The notes: generated by a model from the letters alone, not told the origin. A stretch of DNA of 64,000 nt from Marininema mesophilum (GCF_900106775.1 NZ_FNNQ01000005.1:138836-202835); one strand, 5' to 3'; positions 1 through 8,363 are shown, counted from the first letter of the stretch. A program made the numbers and translations.

Positions 1-25
1 TCTTCAAACCATCAAAAATACCCAC
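1..25 (-). CDS. 5' end of a gene running off the window (unidentified)
   Basis: On the minus strand a good ribosome binding site (AAAGGAG, about positions 36-42) is followed after about ten bases by a GTG codon at 25-23 that opens a frame reading MGIFDGLK before the window ends. Only eight residues are visible, so the product cannot be named. The gene points away from the rest of the window. Confidence 0.5.
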
Positions 26-153
26 GGCGATTCCGCTCCTTTTTAGCAGCCCTTCTATTCATTGTAAGGGATTTAAGCCCGTTCTTCCAGCTATATAGGG
101 CAAGAATCACCCTCCATAACCAAAAAGTTCACGAAAAACCCCCTATTTTCATG

Positions 154-176
154 AAAAAAGCGACCAATAGGGTCGC
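154..176 (-). terminator. rho-independent terminator after the Gly/Cys-rich gene
   Basis: A 6-bp stem GCGACC/GGTCGC with a five-base loop is followed on the minus strand by a run of six T. It lies about 65 bases downstream of the stop codon at 240. Confidence 0.75.
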
Positions 177-239
177 AAACCAATAATTACCTTTAAGGAG
201 GAGTTTTTCCTCCATTTACTTCCTATCTTTCTAGTGTAC

Positions 240-584
240 TTACCAGACCCCGTCGCCACCACAGCCACCACAGCCGCCGCCGCAACCACCAAAGCCACCG
301 CCAAAGCCGCCAAAGCCACCGTCGCAACCGCCAAAGCCACCGTCGCAACCGCCAAAGCCACCGTCGCAACCGCCAAAGCCGCCGCCACCGCCAAAGCCAC
401 CGCCGCAACCGCCAAAGCCACCGCCGCAACCGCCAAAGCCACCGCCGCAACCGCCAAAGCCACCGCCGCAACCGCCAAAGCCACCGCCGCAACCGCCAAA
501 GCCACCGCCGCCAAAGCCGCCAAAACCTTTGATACCTGCGCCAACTGCACGACGGCGGAAGCCAGCTCTTTTCATTCGCTTCAC
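240..584 (-). CDS. Gly/Phe/Cys repeat protein, candidate spore outer-layer protein
   Basis: The protein of about 114 residues has a short basic head (MKRMKRAGFRRR) followed by near-perfect seven-residue units of the type GFGGCGG or GFGGCDG, with eleven cysteines. The DNA carries matching 21-bp tandem repeats between about 283 and 520. I chose the GTG at 584 because AAAGGAG at 597-593 sits eight bases upstream; the longer frame starting at 593 would overlap that site. Such low-complexity Cys-rich proteins can be cross-linked through disulfides, which fits a coat or outer spore layer, but the family is not recognised. A SigK-like promoter lies upstream and a terminator downstream, so it is probably monocistronic. 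The repeats make length variation by slippage likely. Confidence 0.7.
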   Translation of the reverse strand: MKRMKRAGFRRRAVGAGIKGFGGFGGGGFGGCGGGFGGCGGGFGGCGGGFGGCGGGFGGCGGGFGGGGGFGGCDGGFGGCDGGFGGCDGGFGGFGGGFGGCGGGCGGCGGDGVW

Positions 585-644
585 ACGATACACTCCTTTA
601 GCAATCTTTCCATTGTTGGGTCTACCCCCAACGCCCTTCTATAT

Positions 645-672
645 ATTTCTATGTCGGTAATGAGAATAAGGT
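645..672 (-). promoter_or_regulatory. SigK-like promoter of the Gly/Cys-rich gene
   Basis: On the minus strand the sequence reads AC-N17-CATAGAAAT, close to the mother-cell sigma consensus AC-N16/17-CATAnnnTA with one mismatch in the last two bases. It lies about 60 bases upstream of the GTG start at 584. Confidence 0.4.
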
Positions 673-711
673 TGGACATCCCCCACCCGATAACTGCGGA
701 TTTTTGCTCTT

Positions 712-746
712 AAAAAAAGACCTAACCGCTGATAGTAGCGATTAGG
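712..746 (-). terminator. terminator of the MFS transporter gene
   Basis: The minus strand forms a ten-base stem with one mismatch (CCTAATCGCT...AGCGGTTAGG) followed by a T-rich tract containing seven consecutive T. The stem overlaps the stop codon of the gene it terminates. Confidence 0.75.
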
Positions 747-1968
747 CTGAGGAAACTTTGCGTGACACACTTTGTTTTGACGTTTTCTTTCTATGATTTA
801 ATCCTAATTTTAACCACCATGCTCCTATTAGAAGCATCATCGATGTTATTAGAAATAGACCTCGAATACCGATAATCCCTGTTAGAAAACCTCCAGTGAT
901 CGGTCCAAGCATATTGCCAAGAAACGTAGCACTAGTACTGTATCCATATGCTGTACTCTCTTTCCCATCAGGAGCATGTTTACGAATCAAGGAATGAAGA
1001 GATGGCAAAAGTCCCCCTACACATAAGCCCAACAAAAAGCGAAGCCCCAACAACTGCCATACATTTCCTACCCATGCTTGCGGGATAAACAAAAGAGCCG
1101 TGCCGATCATGGAGTAAAAGAGAACACGTTCCGAACCATGCCGATCACCAAACCGACCTAAAAAGGGAGAAGCCAGCATATTGGCTAATCCCGTCACAGC
1201 TACGACTAAACCAGCAAAAAAAGCAATATATCCCCCTGGTGCACCCAACTGAGAGACAAATAAGGACATCTGCGGCATAGGAGCTACCATAGCAAATTGC
1301 AACATAAAGCCTACACTAAAAAGGAAAAGGAGTGGTTTTTGATGGAGAATAAAGGACCCCTCCGAGAAAAAACCTTTCCGAGCCACCTTTGGATCTGGTT
1401 TCACTTCTTCCTTTACAAATACAAGCACAACGACGGTTGCCAAGAAAATAACCGCACTGGTTAGAAAAAAGATGGATCGAAACCCAACCACCTCTGCTAA
1501 TACCCCTCCGATAAAGGGACCCATGATACTACCTGCTACACCGCCCGACTGTAGCAACCCTAAAGCATATCCTGACTTCTCTTTCGGGGTATTTGTAGCA
1601 GTGAGGGATATGGAAGCTGGAATAAATCCAGACACCGTCCCATTTAACAACCGTAACAAGAGCAGTTGTAAAGGGCTTGCAGCAAGGCCTGTCAAAAAAA
1701 TGACAATCGCCATTCCAAATCCGGATCGAAGCACCATAATCCTACGCCCAACTTTATCTGCTAAGCTTCCCCATACAGGAGCAAACAAAAAAGCAGAGAG
1801 AAAGTTGATGCCAAAAATTAGACCTGACCAAAGCTGTGTCTTATCAGGATCGGTCATCCCTAGTTCCCTTAGATATAGAGGAAGGAAGGGGATAATCATA
1901 CTCATTGCACCCATCACAAGAAATTGTGAGACCATCAATATATACAAGTTTCGCTTCCAAGTTTCCAT
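742..1968 (-). CDS. MFS drug/metabolite efflux transporter (DHA1 type)
   Basis: A 408-residue membrane protein of the major facilitator superfamily with about twelve predicted hydrophobic segments. Motif A (GSLADKVGRR, residues 67-76) lies between helices 2 and 3, and an antiporter motif C-like stretch rich in glycine (GGVAGSIMGPFIGG) lies in helix 5. Both point to a proton-driven exporter of the DHA1 type, related to the YfmO/Bmr/NorA groups. The substrate cannot be read from the sequence. The start at 1968 was chosen because AAAGGG lies nine bases upstream; the open frame extends eighteen codons further without a usable ribosome binding site. It is monocistronic, with its own terminator. 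Confidence 0.9.
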   Translation of the reverse strand: METWKRNLYILMVSQFLVMGAMSMIIPFLPLYLRELGMTDPDKTQLWSGLIFGINFLSAFLFAPVWGSLADKVGRRIMVLRSGFGMAIVIFLTGLAASPLQLLLLRLLNGTVSGFIPASISLTATNTPKEKSGYALGLLQSGGVAGSIMGPFIGGVLAEVVGFRSIFFLTSAVIFLATVVVLVFVKEEVKPDPKVARKGFFSEGSFILHQKPLLFLFSVGFMLQFAMVAPMPQMSLFVSQLGAPGGYIAFFAGLVVAVTGLANMLASPFLGRFGDRHGSERVLFYSMIGTALLFIPQAWVGNVWQLLGLRFLLGLCVGGLLPSLHSLIRKHAPDGKESTAYGYSTSATFLGNMLGPITGGFLTGIIGIRGLFLITSMMLLIGAWWLKLGLNHRKKTSKQSVSRKVSSA

Positions 1969-2081
1969 ATATAAGATCCCTTTCCATTCATAAATTATCT
2001 GGTTACAAATATTACGATACACGAAACATATGGATGAAAAAAATAGCCTCTCACTCGTAAGAAGCCCACTTAAATAGAAAT

Positions 2082-2115
2082 AATCAATCCCCGCCTAAAC
2101 AGTCGGGGATTGATT
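2082..2115 (-). terminator. hairpin at the end of ylbG
   Basis: A perfect 12-bp inverted repeat (AATCAATCCCCG/CGGGGATTGATT) with a ten-base loop covers the stop codon of ylbG and is followed on the minus strand by an AT-rich tract with only short T runs. It is probably an intrinsic terminator or a transcript-end stabiliser. Confidence 0.65.
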
Positions 2116-2355
2116 CAGTTTATGAAATTCCGTCGACAACTCTCGGCGGAATGATCGCTGTACTCGATCAACAAAGTACAATCGTTCAATTCTGCGAATC
2201 GTCTGTTCGGCTTTCTGACCGTCGATATATAGAAAAACATATTTCAGCCGTTTCGATACATAGTGGATATTGCCCATACGTCCTAAAGAACGAGCAGCCT
2301 TGAGATCCTTCACCCATACGGCCAATCCAAGCCGTTCCGCGATGATCATCGACAT
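2095..2355 (-). CDS. ylbG: YlbG family protein (DUF2129)
   Basis: The 86-residue protein matches the YlbG/DUF2129 family in length and pattern: an N-terminal 'MSMIIAERLGLAVWVKDLK', a central YVSKRLKYVFLYID strand and a conserved VQRSFRRELSTEF tail. The family is small, cytosolic and of unsettled function. In Bacillus it sits directly beside ylbF, as here, where ylbF lies 103 bases upstream on the same strand, so the two probably form one transcript ending at the hairpin around 2082-2115. Confidence 0.88.
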   Translation of the reverse strand: MSMIIAERLGLAVWVKDLKAARSLGRMGNIHYVSKRLKYVFLYIDGQKAEQTIRRIERLYFVDRVQRSFRRELSTEFHKLNQSPTV

Positions 2356-2458
2356 GGGATCGTGTCTCCTTTTTTCACATCAGTCATCCGTAAACTACAC
2401 ACACTGAAGTGGTATAATGATAACACGGTTCACACTTGCAAGTAAACCTTTACTAGAA

Positions 2459-2884
2459 TTAACCACAACTTTTCCGTCGCTTTTGGTTCGCTTCACGCAT
2501 CGCTTGAATCTCATCGTTTACAGGCACTTTAATATCTTCTGAGACAGCATTAGCAATGCGTTGACTTACTCCATTTAGCAATTGATCCAATATTTCCTCA
2601 AGTTCTAGATACTCTTTAATGAGCGGATACTTACGGATCTCTGCCAAATATTCCTTCGCTTCATCCTTAGCACGATGATAATCTGGATGGAAATGGCCAA
2701 ACCGTTGAGCCTCTGCAAAGAGTTCTTTTTTCGTTTGAAAACGGTTAATCAGTTTTCTTGCTTCCTCATCCTCTGCCAATGCACGTTTCAGCTCCAAATA
2801 GCGACTTACTTCCTTCGATTCATTGATTCGATCAGCTAAACTATATGCTTCAGACAGCAACTCTGTCATATCCAACGAATTCAT
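2459..2884 (-). CDS. ylbF: YlbF/YmcA family regulator (RNase Y specificity factor)
   Basis: A 141-residue, almost wholly helical protein of the YlbF/YmcA family (Com_YlbF). In Bacillus subtilis YlbF forms a complex with YmcA and YaaT that directs RNase Y and promotes competence, sporulation and biofilm formation. Recognisable stretches are the N-terminal LADRINES and the central RFQTKKELFAEAQRFG. The start at 2884 follows a GGAGGG site. A charged KKRRKSCG-like tail ends the protein. Its neighbour is ylbG, a Bacillus-like arrangement, which supports the assignment. Confidence 0.88.
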   Translation of the reverse strand: MNSLDMTELLSEAYSLADRINESKEVSRYLELKRALAEDEEARKLINRFQTKKELFAEAQRFGHFHPDYHRAKDEAKEYLAEIRKYPLIKEYLELEEILDQLLNGVSQRIANAVSEDIKVPVNDEIQAMREANQKRRKSCG

Positions 2885-2920
2885 AACGATCCCTCCACTT
2901 CCATGTTAACACAATTCGTT

Positions 2921-4777
2921 CTATGGAGTTATGCTCTCTTCCCATGGCAAGATAATTTGAACCTGCTCCATCTCTTCCAGAGAAACAGAAACCTTTTCCC
3001 TTTCTGCCGTTTCTTGCCCCTCAACCCTCCATATTCCCTCTTTACGAAACAGACGATGGATTACAAATTGGTGGGCACGATCCTCTTTGTCAAGCCACTT
3101 CACTGTCAGACCCATTTGTATCGACTTTTCTAGCAACTTCCTTAGCGTCGTGGAATGATATCCTCGTGGTGCAGAGGTCCACAAACGAGGGATCTGCGTT
3201 ATCCCTGGAACGGCTTCCTCCCATTCAGGAATACGATCCTCTATTCTTTGATCGTTATGGATTTCGAGAAGAGGTTTATCCTCTATAAACTCCTTATCAC
3301 CTTTCGTTATCTCCAAGGAAGGAGTCCCTCTAGCTTCCAATCGTTCCCGAACAGCAGGCAAATCATTGGTATCCAGTAAAAAATGAGTAGGACCTATTCG
3401 ATCACCAAGAAGGGACGATAAAATTGGATCTATGAGTAATTCATCAGCTAATACCGAATCACTTACTTGAAGAAGAATCTCGTGGCCAATCCGTACCCGA
3501 GCGTGTTGCTCTCCCCAAAGGATCAGACTGTGCAGTACATTTTCGGGTAACGGAAAGGTAGACAAGGTTGTGAGCACCTTTTCCATATCTGCTACCAAGA
3601 GTCCCTTTTCCATCCCGCGACGTACTGATGAAACGGTAATTTCATAATGAACAAAGAATTGCTCACCACCCATGTAATCCGCAAACTGGGCTAATAATCT
3701 TCGCTCACTTCCAGGTGTAAAAACAGGGATCAACACTTCAAAGTCCGGTTTTACATAAGTGGGAAGCTGGGGAAGTTGCTCGCAAATGGGAGGTGCCCAA
3801 GATGACCACTTCCACCAGATTCCTTCATCAACCTCCCCCATCTCCACCCAACCAATTGCCTCCAAGGGGCGCAGCCATTTGACTTCCCACTCCTCTAGAG
3901 TGGATGAAGAATTTGCTATCGCTTTCCACTCGAGCCATGTACTCCGAAGGAGTGTTGGACCTTCTCCTTGGCGCTCCATCCATCGCCATAAACTATCCCA
4001 TTCTGGATGAACTTGAAGGAATTGTTGCCGCACAAAAGAAAACATCCCTTGCAGGCGTTTTTCCCAAGAGAGTTGTAGCCATTTATTTGCCGATGTTTCA
4101 TTTAATACAATTTGCTCCTCTGTTTTCTCTATCCATCCCTCCTGCTTTGCAAAGGAAAAGAGTAGAGATAAACGAGGCGATATATCTTCCTTATTCCACG
4201 GGGACTCCTCAAGCCCCTCATCCTCTAAATCCAATTCAGCCATCAACTTACGTAGAAAATGTTGTGGAATTTTCCCTTTTACAGTTAAGGGAAAATTCTC
4301 TCGATCCAGCATACACAAAAGATGGAAGGCATCATTCCACACTCCTGATACCGGATCAGTACCCTCCACAGAAACACCCTCTATTCCGCGAGGGGGGGTA
4401 GGTAACCAAACCATTAAACACGCATCACGAATCTCTTTCGGACACCATATCCCACTCTCTCCCCATGATCGACGAAAGGTATAAACAAACCCCTTTCTAC
4501 GGAGAGCAATCCAACCCATACGAGCATGAAGCGGTGATAAGTCCTCCTTCACATGCTCATCCTCTACACCAATAAAACGATCCCCTCCAAGAAAGATGAC
4601 TCGTCTAAGCAAAGTGGCTTCCATATGATGAGTCATGGCAAGCTCCGTTGCGGCATTGATTATAGTCTCTGCCAAACTCGCTAAATCGTCGCTATTTCCA
4701 TCCCAGCTATGTTCCTTAGCAATACTTCCTCGAACATGAGGCGATAAGGAAGCTAAGCATGTATGTAAACTTTCCAT
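2921..4777 (-). CDS. helicase-associated protein with XPB-type Helicase_C_3 domain
   Basis: A 618-residue protein without Walker motifs. The middle part (roughly residues 340-480, beginning DFEVLIPVFTPGSE) resembles the Helicase_C_3 'helicase conserved C-terminal' domain found in partners of bacterial XPB-like helicases, and the C-terminus (PRLWTSAPRGYHS onward) resembles the wing-like end of these proteins. Its ATG overlaps the TGA stop of the upstream helicase by one base (TGATG) and has GGAGGG six bases upstream, so translation of the pair is coupled and a stoichiometric complex is likely. The longer frame from 4792 was rejected because it would start inside the ribosome binding site. The biological role of this pair, repair or other, is not established. 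Confidence 0.75.
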   Translation of the reverse strand: MESLHTCLASLSPHVRGSIAKEHSWDGNSDDLASLAETIINAATELAMTHHMEATLLRRVIFLGGDRFIGVEDEHVKEDLSPLHARMGWIALRRKGFVYTFRRSWGESGIWCPKEIRDACLMVWLPTPPRGIEGVSVEGTDPVSGVWNDAFHLLCMLDRENFPLTVKGKIPQHFLRKLMAELDLEDEGLEESPWNKEDISPRLSLLFSFAKQEGWIEKTEEQIVLNETSANKWLQLSWEKRLQGMFSFVRQQFLQVHPEWDSLWRWMERQGEGPTLLRSTWLEWKAIANSSSTLEEWEVKWLRPLEAIGWVEMGEVDEGIWWKWSSWAPPICEQLPQLPTYVKPDFEVLIPVFTPGSERRLLAQFADYMGGEQFFVHYEITVSSVRRGMEKGLLVADMEKVLTTLSTFPLPENVLHSLILWGEQHARVRIGHEILLQVSDSVLADELLIDPILSSLLGDRIGPTHFLLDTNDLPAVRERLEARGTPSLEITKGDKEFIEDKPLLEIHNDQRIEDRIPEWEEAVPGITQIPRLWTSAPRGYHSTTLRKLLEKSIQMGLTVKWLDKEDRAHQFVIHRLFRKEGIWRVEGQETAEREKVSVSLEEMEQVQIILPWEESITP

Positions 4778-6447
4778 CAGGCCCTCCCCCACTGTTCTTC
4801 CTCAACAATCTGATACGGGTAACCCTGTTCTACTAGAAACCGTTGTCGATGGAGCGCATATTCTTGATCGATGGTATCCCGACTGACCAGGTTATAAAAA
4901 TACGCATGGTTCCCTCTGCTCTTTGGTCGCAAAATACGCCCCAACCGTTGGGCTTCTTCTTGTCTTGAGCCAAAGGCACCTGATATTTGAATGGCAACAC
5001 TTGCATCAGGTAGGTCAATGGCAAAATTGGCGATTTTGGAGACGACAAGGATAGGGACCTCTCCGCGTCGAAACGCATCAAAGAGTGCCTCTCGCTTATC
5101 CTGATGGGTCTCTCCTGTTAATAAAGGTAATTGTAATCGCGTCGCCAACCCCTTCAACTGTCGCAAATACTGGCCGATAACCAAGATGCGATCCCCTTGG
5201 TGGCGATCAATGATCTTTTGTACAAGCTCCTCCTTCGCAGGGTTTTCTGCGGCAATGCGATATTTATGTTTTTTCGCTGCATCCGTGTAGATGATCCGAT
5301 CCTCCCGAGAAAGTCCTGTCCTAATTTCTGTACAACTAGCCTCTGCCAGCCACCTTCTCTCCTCCAACTCCTTCCACGGTACTTCGATTCGTTTAGGTCC
5401 TATCAAACTAAAAACTTCCCGCTCCCTTCCATCCTCTCTTACCAAGGTGGCAGTTAAACCAAGGCGTCGTTTTGCTTGTAAATCCGCTGTAGCACGAAAT
5501 ACAGGAGCGGGTAATAGATGAACTTCATCGTAGACGATCAAACCCCAATCTCGCTGATTAAATAAATCCATATGGGTAAACTGCCCTGTTGAATCACGAT
5601 GAGTAAGGATCTGATAAGTAGCTACCGTTATGGGCTTTACCGATTTCTGGTCTCCTGAGTATTCTCCAATCTCGCTCTCTGTCAGGTCCGTCTTGTCCAA
5701 TAATTCACGGATCCACTGACGAACAGAGGTAGTATGAGGGGTAAGAATTAATGTGGCCCGCCCGATTCGTTCCATCACCCCTAACCCCACGATCGTTTTA
5801 CCAGCTCCACAAGGGAGAACGACAACTCCATGGCTATTCTGTTCAGTTGTACAATAAGCTTCAATCGCTCTCTGCTGATAGTCCCTCAATTGGAAATCAT
5901 ATCCTGAACGGGTTCTTTTCCGAAAATGAAGAGCAAGCGGCTCCCCGTCATTAAATCCCACTTGATCCCAAACAGGCCACCCTAAACGAATCAATTCTTC
6001 TTTTATCCATCCACGTGTTTCCGCCGCAATATAAAACTGACCATTTTCTATCTGAATCATGTTTTTCAATTTCTCAGTGTGTATTAGTTCTGTAAAGAAT
6101 TCCTGTTGATTACACTTCAACAGTAAGCGATCTTCATCTTGCAGCAAGACAATCCGGCCAAAACGAGAAAAGCTATCCTCTATTCTCTTGCAAAAAGCAA
6201 CGGATAAAGGAAACTTCCCATTTTCCCGCAGGAAGTGAATCACTTCTTCTACTTTCAAACCCATCGCCGCCGCATTCCAAAGCGAGAGAGGCGTGATTTG
6301 ATAAGTATGAATATGCTCTGGGCTTTTGACCAACTCTGCAAACGCAGCCAATCCTTCTCTTACCTTATGGTAGTCTGGATGATGAACCTCAAGAAGGACC
6401 GTCCAATCACTCTGCACGATCAGAGGTCGTTTTGTATCAAATTTCAT
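4777..6447 (-). CDS. XPB/Ssl2-like superfamily 2 DNA helicase
   Basis: A 556-residue SF2 helicase. The order is an N-terminal accessory domain (about 1-180), a Q-rich lead-in (FQLRDYQQRAIEAY), Walker A LPCGAGKT (211-218), DEVH (307-310), LTATLVREDG (331-340) carrying the RED motif characteristic of XPB, and QRLGRILRPK near residue 490 as motif VI. These features place it with bacterial and archaeal XPB proteins that unwind DNA 3' to 5' in repair or remodelling. The start has AAGGAG ten bases upstream. It is the first gene of a two-gene operon with the helicase-associated protein. Confidence 0.93.
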   Translation of the reverse strand: MKFDTKRPLIVQSDWTVLLEVHHPDYHKVREGLAAFAELVKSPEHIHTYQITPLSLWNAAAMGLKVEEVIHFLRENGKFPLSVAFCKRIEDSFSRFGRIVLLQDEDRLLLKCNQQEFFTELIHTEKLKNMIQIENGQFYIAAETRGWIKEELIRLGWPVWDQVGFNDGEPLALHFRKRTRSGYDFQLRDYQQRAIEAYCTTEQNSHGVVVLPCGAGKTIVGLGVMERIGRATLILTPHTTSVRQWIRELLDKTDLTESEIGEYSGDQKSVKPITVATYQILTHRDSTGQFTHMDLFNQRDWGLIVYDEVHLLPAPVFRATADLQAKRRLGLTATLVREDGREREVFSLIGPKRIEVPWKELEERRWLAEASCTEIRTGLSREDRIIYTDAAKKHKYRIAAENPAKEELVQKIIDRHQGDRILVIGQYLRQLKGLATRLQLPLLTGETHQDKREALFDAFRRGEVPILVVSKIANFAIDLPDASVAIQISGAFGSRQEEAQRLGRILRPKSRGNHAYFYNLVSRDTIDQEYALHRQRFLVEQGYPYQIVEEEQWGRA

Positions 6448-6545
6448 TCGTCCCCAACTCCTTTTCGGTTAGTTTTCCTAAAAATGCGGGAAAACATAAC
6501 GAAGAGAACCCTGTCGTAGGCAAATAATAACTTTCGAAAACTTTT

Positions 6546-6572
6546 TGCAACTTTTAGGTAGGATCCCCCGTC
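6546..6572 (+). promoter_or_regulatory. ECF sigma-type promoter before the PrcB-domain lipoprotein
   Basis: TGCAAC (6546-6551) followed by TTTT and, after 17 bases, CGTC (6569-6572) matches the bipartite pattern of Bacillus extracytoplasmic-function sigma promoters (TGaAAC/TGcAAC, 16-17 bp, CGTc). A short inverted repeat GTCTGA/TCAGAC follows between the promoter and the ribosome binding site. Confidence 0.45.
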
Positions 6573-6606
6573 TGAAAGATAAAGACTCAGACAGGAGGCA
6601 ATAAGG

Positions 6607-7503
6607 ATGCGAAAACGGAAGGTGATTTCAATGATGTTAGGATGCACATTATTATTTGGTACAATGGGTTGTGGGGGTTCTTTCCTATCCCCAGATAATA
6701 AAGCGGGTGACTCACCATCAGCAAAAGATGAACGCACCCTTCCTTTTCAACAGGAATCCCTAGATAAATTACCTAGTAAAGTAAAAGAGCAGTGGGCAGA
6801 AGTGCGCTCCACTAAAGCCGAAGAAGGTATCCAAGCGAAGGTTGAGGATAATGGACGAATCTATCTCTTCCTAGCCTCAGGTGAGAAGAACACCGGTGGA
6901 TGGTCAATCAAAGTGAAGGAAGTTACCCAACAAGGTAAAGAGGTCCATGTAAACGCTGAGGAAGTTCCACCGAAAAAAGATTCAATAAACACCCAAGCCG
7001 TCACTTCTCCGTTGACTGTCATTTCGATTAAAACGGATGACGATCTAAAGTACAAAACGCACATTGAAGAAGTTAAGAGCAAGGACTCTCAAGATGGCAA
7101 AGAATCAATGCCCCCCAAAGATGCAGATACACAAGGGAAAATCCTTTCTAAGCAAGTAGAATCGGGGAAAACCCTTCCAGAAAACGTGAAGGATAAGTTA
7201 TCCGATATGCGTTCCTCTAAAAAGGGTGGCCATGTGATGGTCAATCACCGTGATCATACTTATTTGATTATTGGACTTGGGGAGCGCCGTACAAGCGGCT
7301 ATCGCATCAATATAGAAAATGTGATTGAGAAAGACGGTAAAATTCATGTCTATGCCCAGGAGATCTCCCCAAATCCCGATGGAATGGTGGCTCAGATGAT
7401 CACTCACCCTACCCAGGTAATCTCCATCCCTCGTGTAGAAAAGGACAAAGAAATTGAATACCACATAAAAAAACAGTCCACTAAGGACCAACCAAACCGT
7501 TAA
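6607..7503 (+). CDS. lipoprotein with two PrcB-like domains
   Basis: A 298-residue exported protein. It opens with a basic n-region and a hydrophobic core ending in GTMGC, so Cys22 is a likely lipidation site, although the lipobox is not perfect. Two repeats (about residues 85-148 and 218-288) share the pattern 'G-E-+-T-GGW/GYxIxIxxVxxxGKxxHVxAxExxP' and end in TxPxxVISI. This is the PrcB C-terminal (PF14343-like) fold, named after a regulator of a Treponema protease complex. The two copies are separated by a charged, disordered linker. The RBS GGAGG is eight bases upstream, and an ECF-type promoter suggests envelope-stress control. A protease-inhibitor-like or ligand-binding role is possible but unproven. 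Confidence 0.78.
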   Translation: MRKRKVISMMLGCTLLFGTMGCGGSFLSPDNKAGDSPSAKDERTLPFQQESLDKLPSKVKEQWAEVRSTKAEEGIQAKVEDNGRIYLFLASGEKNTGGWSIKVKEVTQQGKEVHVNAEEVPPKKDSINTQAVTSPLTVISIKTDDDLKYKTHIEEVKSKDSQDGKESMPPKDADTQGKILSKQVESGKTLPENVKDKLSDMRSSKKGGHVMVNHRDHTYLIIGLGERRTSGYRINIENVIEKDGKIHVYAQEISPNPDGMVAQMITHPTQVISIPRVEKDKEIEYHIKKQSTKDQPNR

Positions 7504-7532
7504 TCCGCTCACCTAGATCGGGTAATATAAAG

Positions 7533-7558
7533 TCCCCCGTAGCTTTAGCTATGGGGGA
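7533..7558. terminator. terminator between convergent genes
   Basis: The stem TCCCCCgtAGCT/AGCTatGGGGGA with a two-base loop is followed on the plus strand by TTATTCTT. It can serve the lipoprotein gene and, on the other strand, the 50-residue ORF that ends at 7587. Confidence 0.65.
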
Positions 7559-7586
7559 TTATTCTTCACTTAAGATCCGTAGATCT

Positions 7587-7739
7587 CTATGCCAAGTGTC
7601 GTCGTTCATCGTCCTTCTCTCTTCGTCGACGCTCATCGGGATCTGTCCCCCGTTCCGGTTGTTCCGGAGCAGTGGTCAGGGGTTCACGGGGCGTCGTAAT
7701 CTCAGGCTCACGTCGTGTTGCTCCGTCATCGATCCGCAT
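7587..7739 (-). CDS. small highly charged protein, 50 residues (hypothetical)
   Basis: A short frame with a convincing ribosome binding site (AAGGGGTGA, six bases before the ATG at 7739) encodes 50 residues, nearly half of them charged. It starts MRIDDGATRREPEITTP and ends in an Arg/Glu/Asp block (DERRRREKDDERRHLA). It has no hydrophobic segment and is probably disordered. It lies 90 bases downstream of the Pro/Gly-rich gene on the same strand and may be its operon partner. The family is not recognised. Confidence 0.5.
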   Translation of the reverse strand: MRIDDGATRREPEITTPREPLTTAPEQPERGTDPDERRRREKDDERRHLA

Positions 7740-7829
7740 CTATCTCACCCCTTCCAGTGCCTTTAGGCATGTTTAGTCTCCCCACCCCCCTTTATCTCAT
7801 GCCGGATTTTTTTCGGAAACAACCCTGGA

Positions 7830-8363
7830 TTATTTATGGGACTCGGATGTTTCTGGTACAAAAAACCAAGGAGATTCCGGTGACTCTGGTGACTCCCAGA
7901 GTGGGTACAATTTTTGAGCAGTGGATTGTTGCTCAGGGTAGTGTGGTGCTGAATCAGTAGGTTGTGAGTTGGGGCCATATCTGGGGAAAGGTGAGCCTGG
8001 CTTTGGATTCATTGGCCAGTAATGTGGAAAACTAGCTCCAGTAATCGGCACTTGTCCCGGATGCCGTATTGGATGTTGCCCCGTCCATGGACTCCAACCA
8101 GGGGTAGATTGCCCTGGTAAAAAGGAGTACGCTTCTGGAAGATAGGGTAACCCTGGCTTTCCTGGGCCAGGGAAAGGCCACTCGCTTCCTGATGTATCAG
8201 ACCAACCACCTCCTGGTTGCCCTAGGTAGGGTGAGCCCATCACCCCAGGTTGACTCGGATAAGACCAATCACTTTCTGGCTGACCAGGATAAGGTGAGCC
8301 CATCCCTGGTGGCCCCGAGAAGAACCAACTACCTCCTGGGAAACTTGGATCATAATAAACCAT
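7830..8363 (-). CDS. Pro/Gly/Ser-rich low-complexity protein, candidate spore coat protein
   Basis: The 177-residue protein is built of irregular repeats such as MGSPYPGQPESDWSYPSQPG and is rich in proline, glycine, serine, tyrosine and tryptophan, with no cysteine, signal peptide or membrane segment. The ATG at 8363 has a GGGGGGAA site six bases upstream. A CATATACTA element, a perfect match to the mother-cell sigma -10 consensus, lies 32 bases before the start. Composition and promoter suggest a spore coat or outer-layer protein, but no family is recognised and the function is an inference. Confidence 0.6.
   Translation of the reverse strand: MVYYDPSFPGGSWFFSGPPGMGSPYPGQPESDWSYPSQPGVMGSPYLGQPGGGWSDTSGSEWPFPGPGKPGLPYLPEAYSFLPGQSTPGWSPWTGQHPIRHPGQVPITGASFPHYWPMNPKPGSPFPRYGPNSQPTDSAPHYPEQQSTAQKLYPLWESPESPESPWFFVPETSESHK

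Noticed and set aside
149..713. Several long ORFs on both strands in the Gly/Cys repeat region
   Set aside because: They are the same 21-bp repeat read in other frames. They lack ribosome binding sites; only the minus-strand frame from 584 has one.
1472..1993. 173-codon plus-strand ORF inside the MFS gene
   Set aside because: It is antisense to a well-supported transporter, has no ribosome binding site and no recognisable domain.
3904..4401. 165-codon plus-strand ORF opposite the helicase-associated gene
   Set aside because: Shadow frame of a supported gene; composition and start context do not suggest a real protein.
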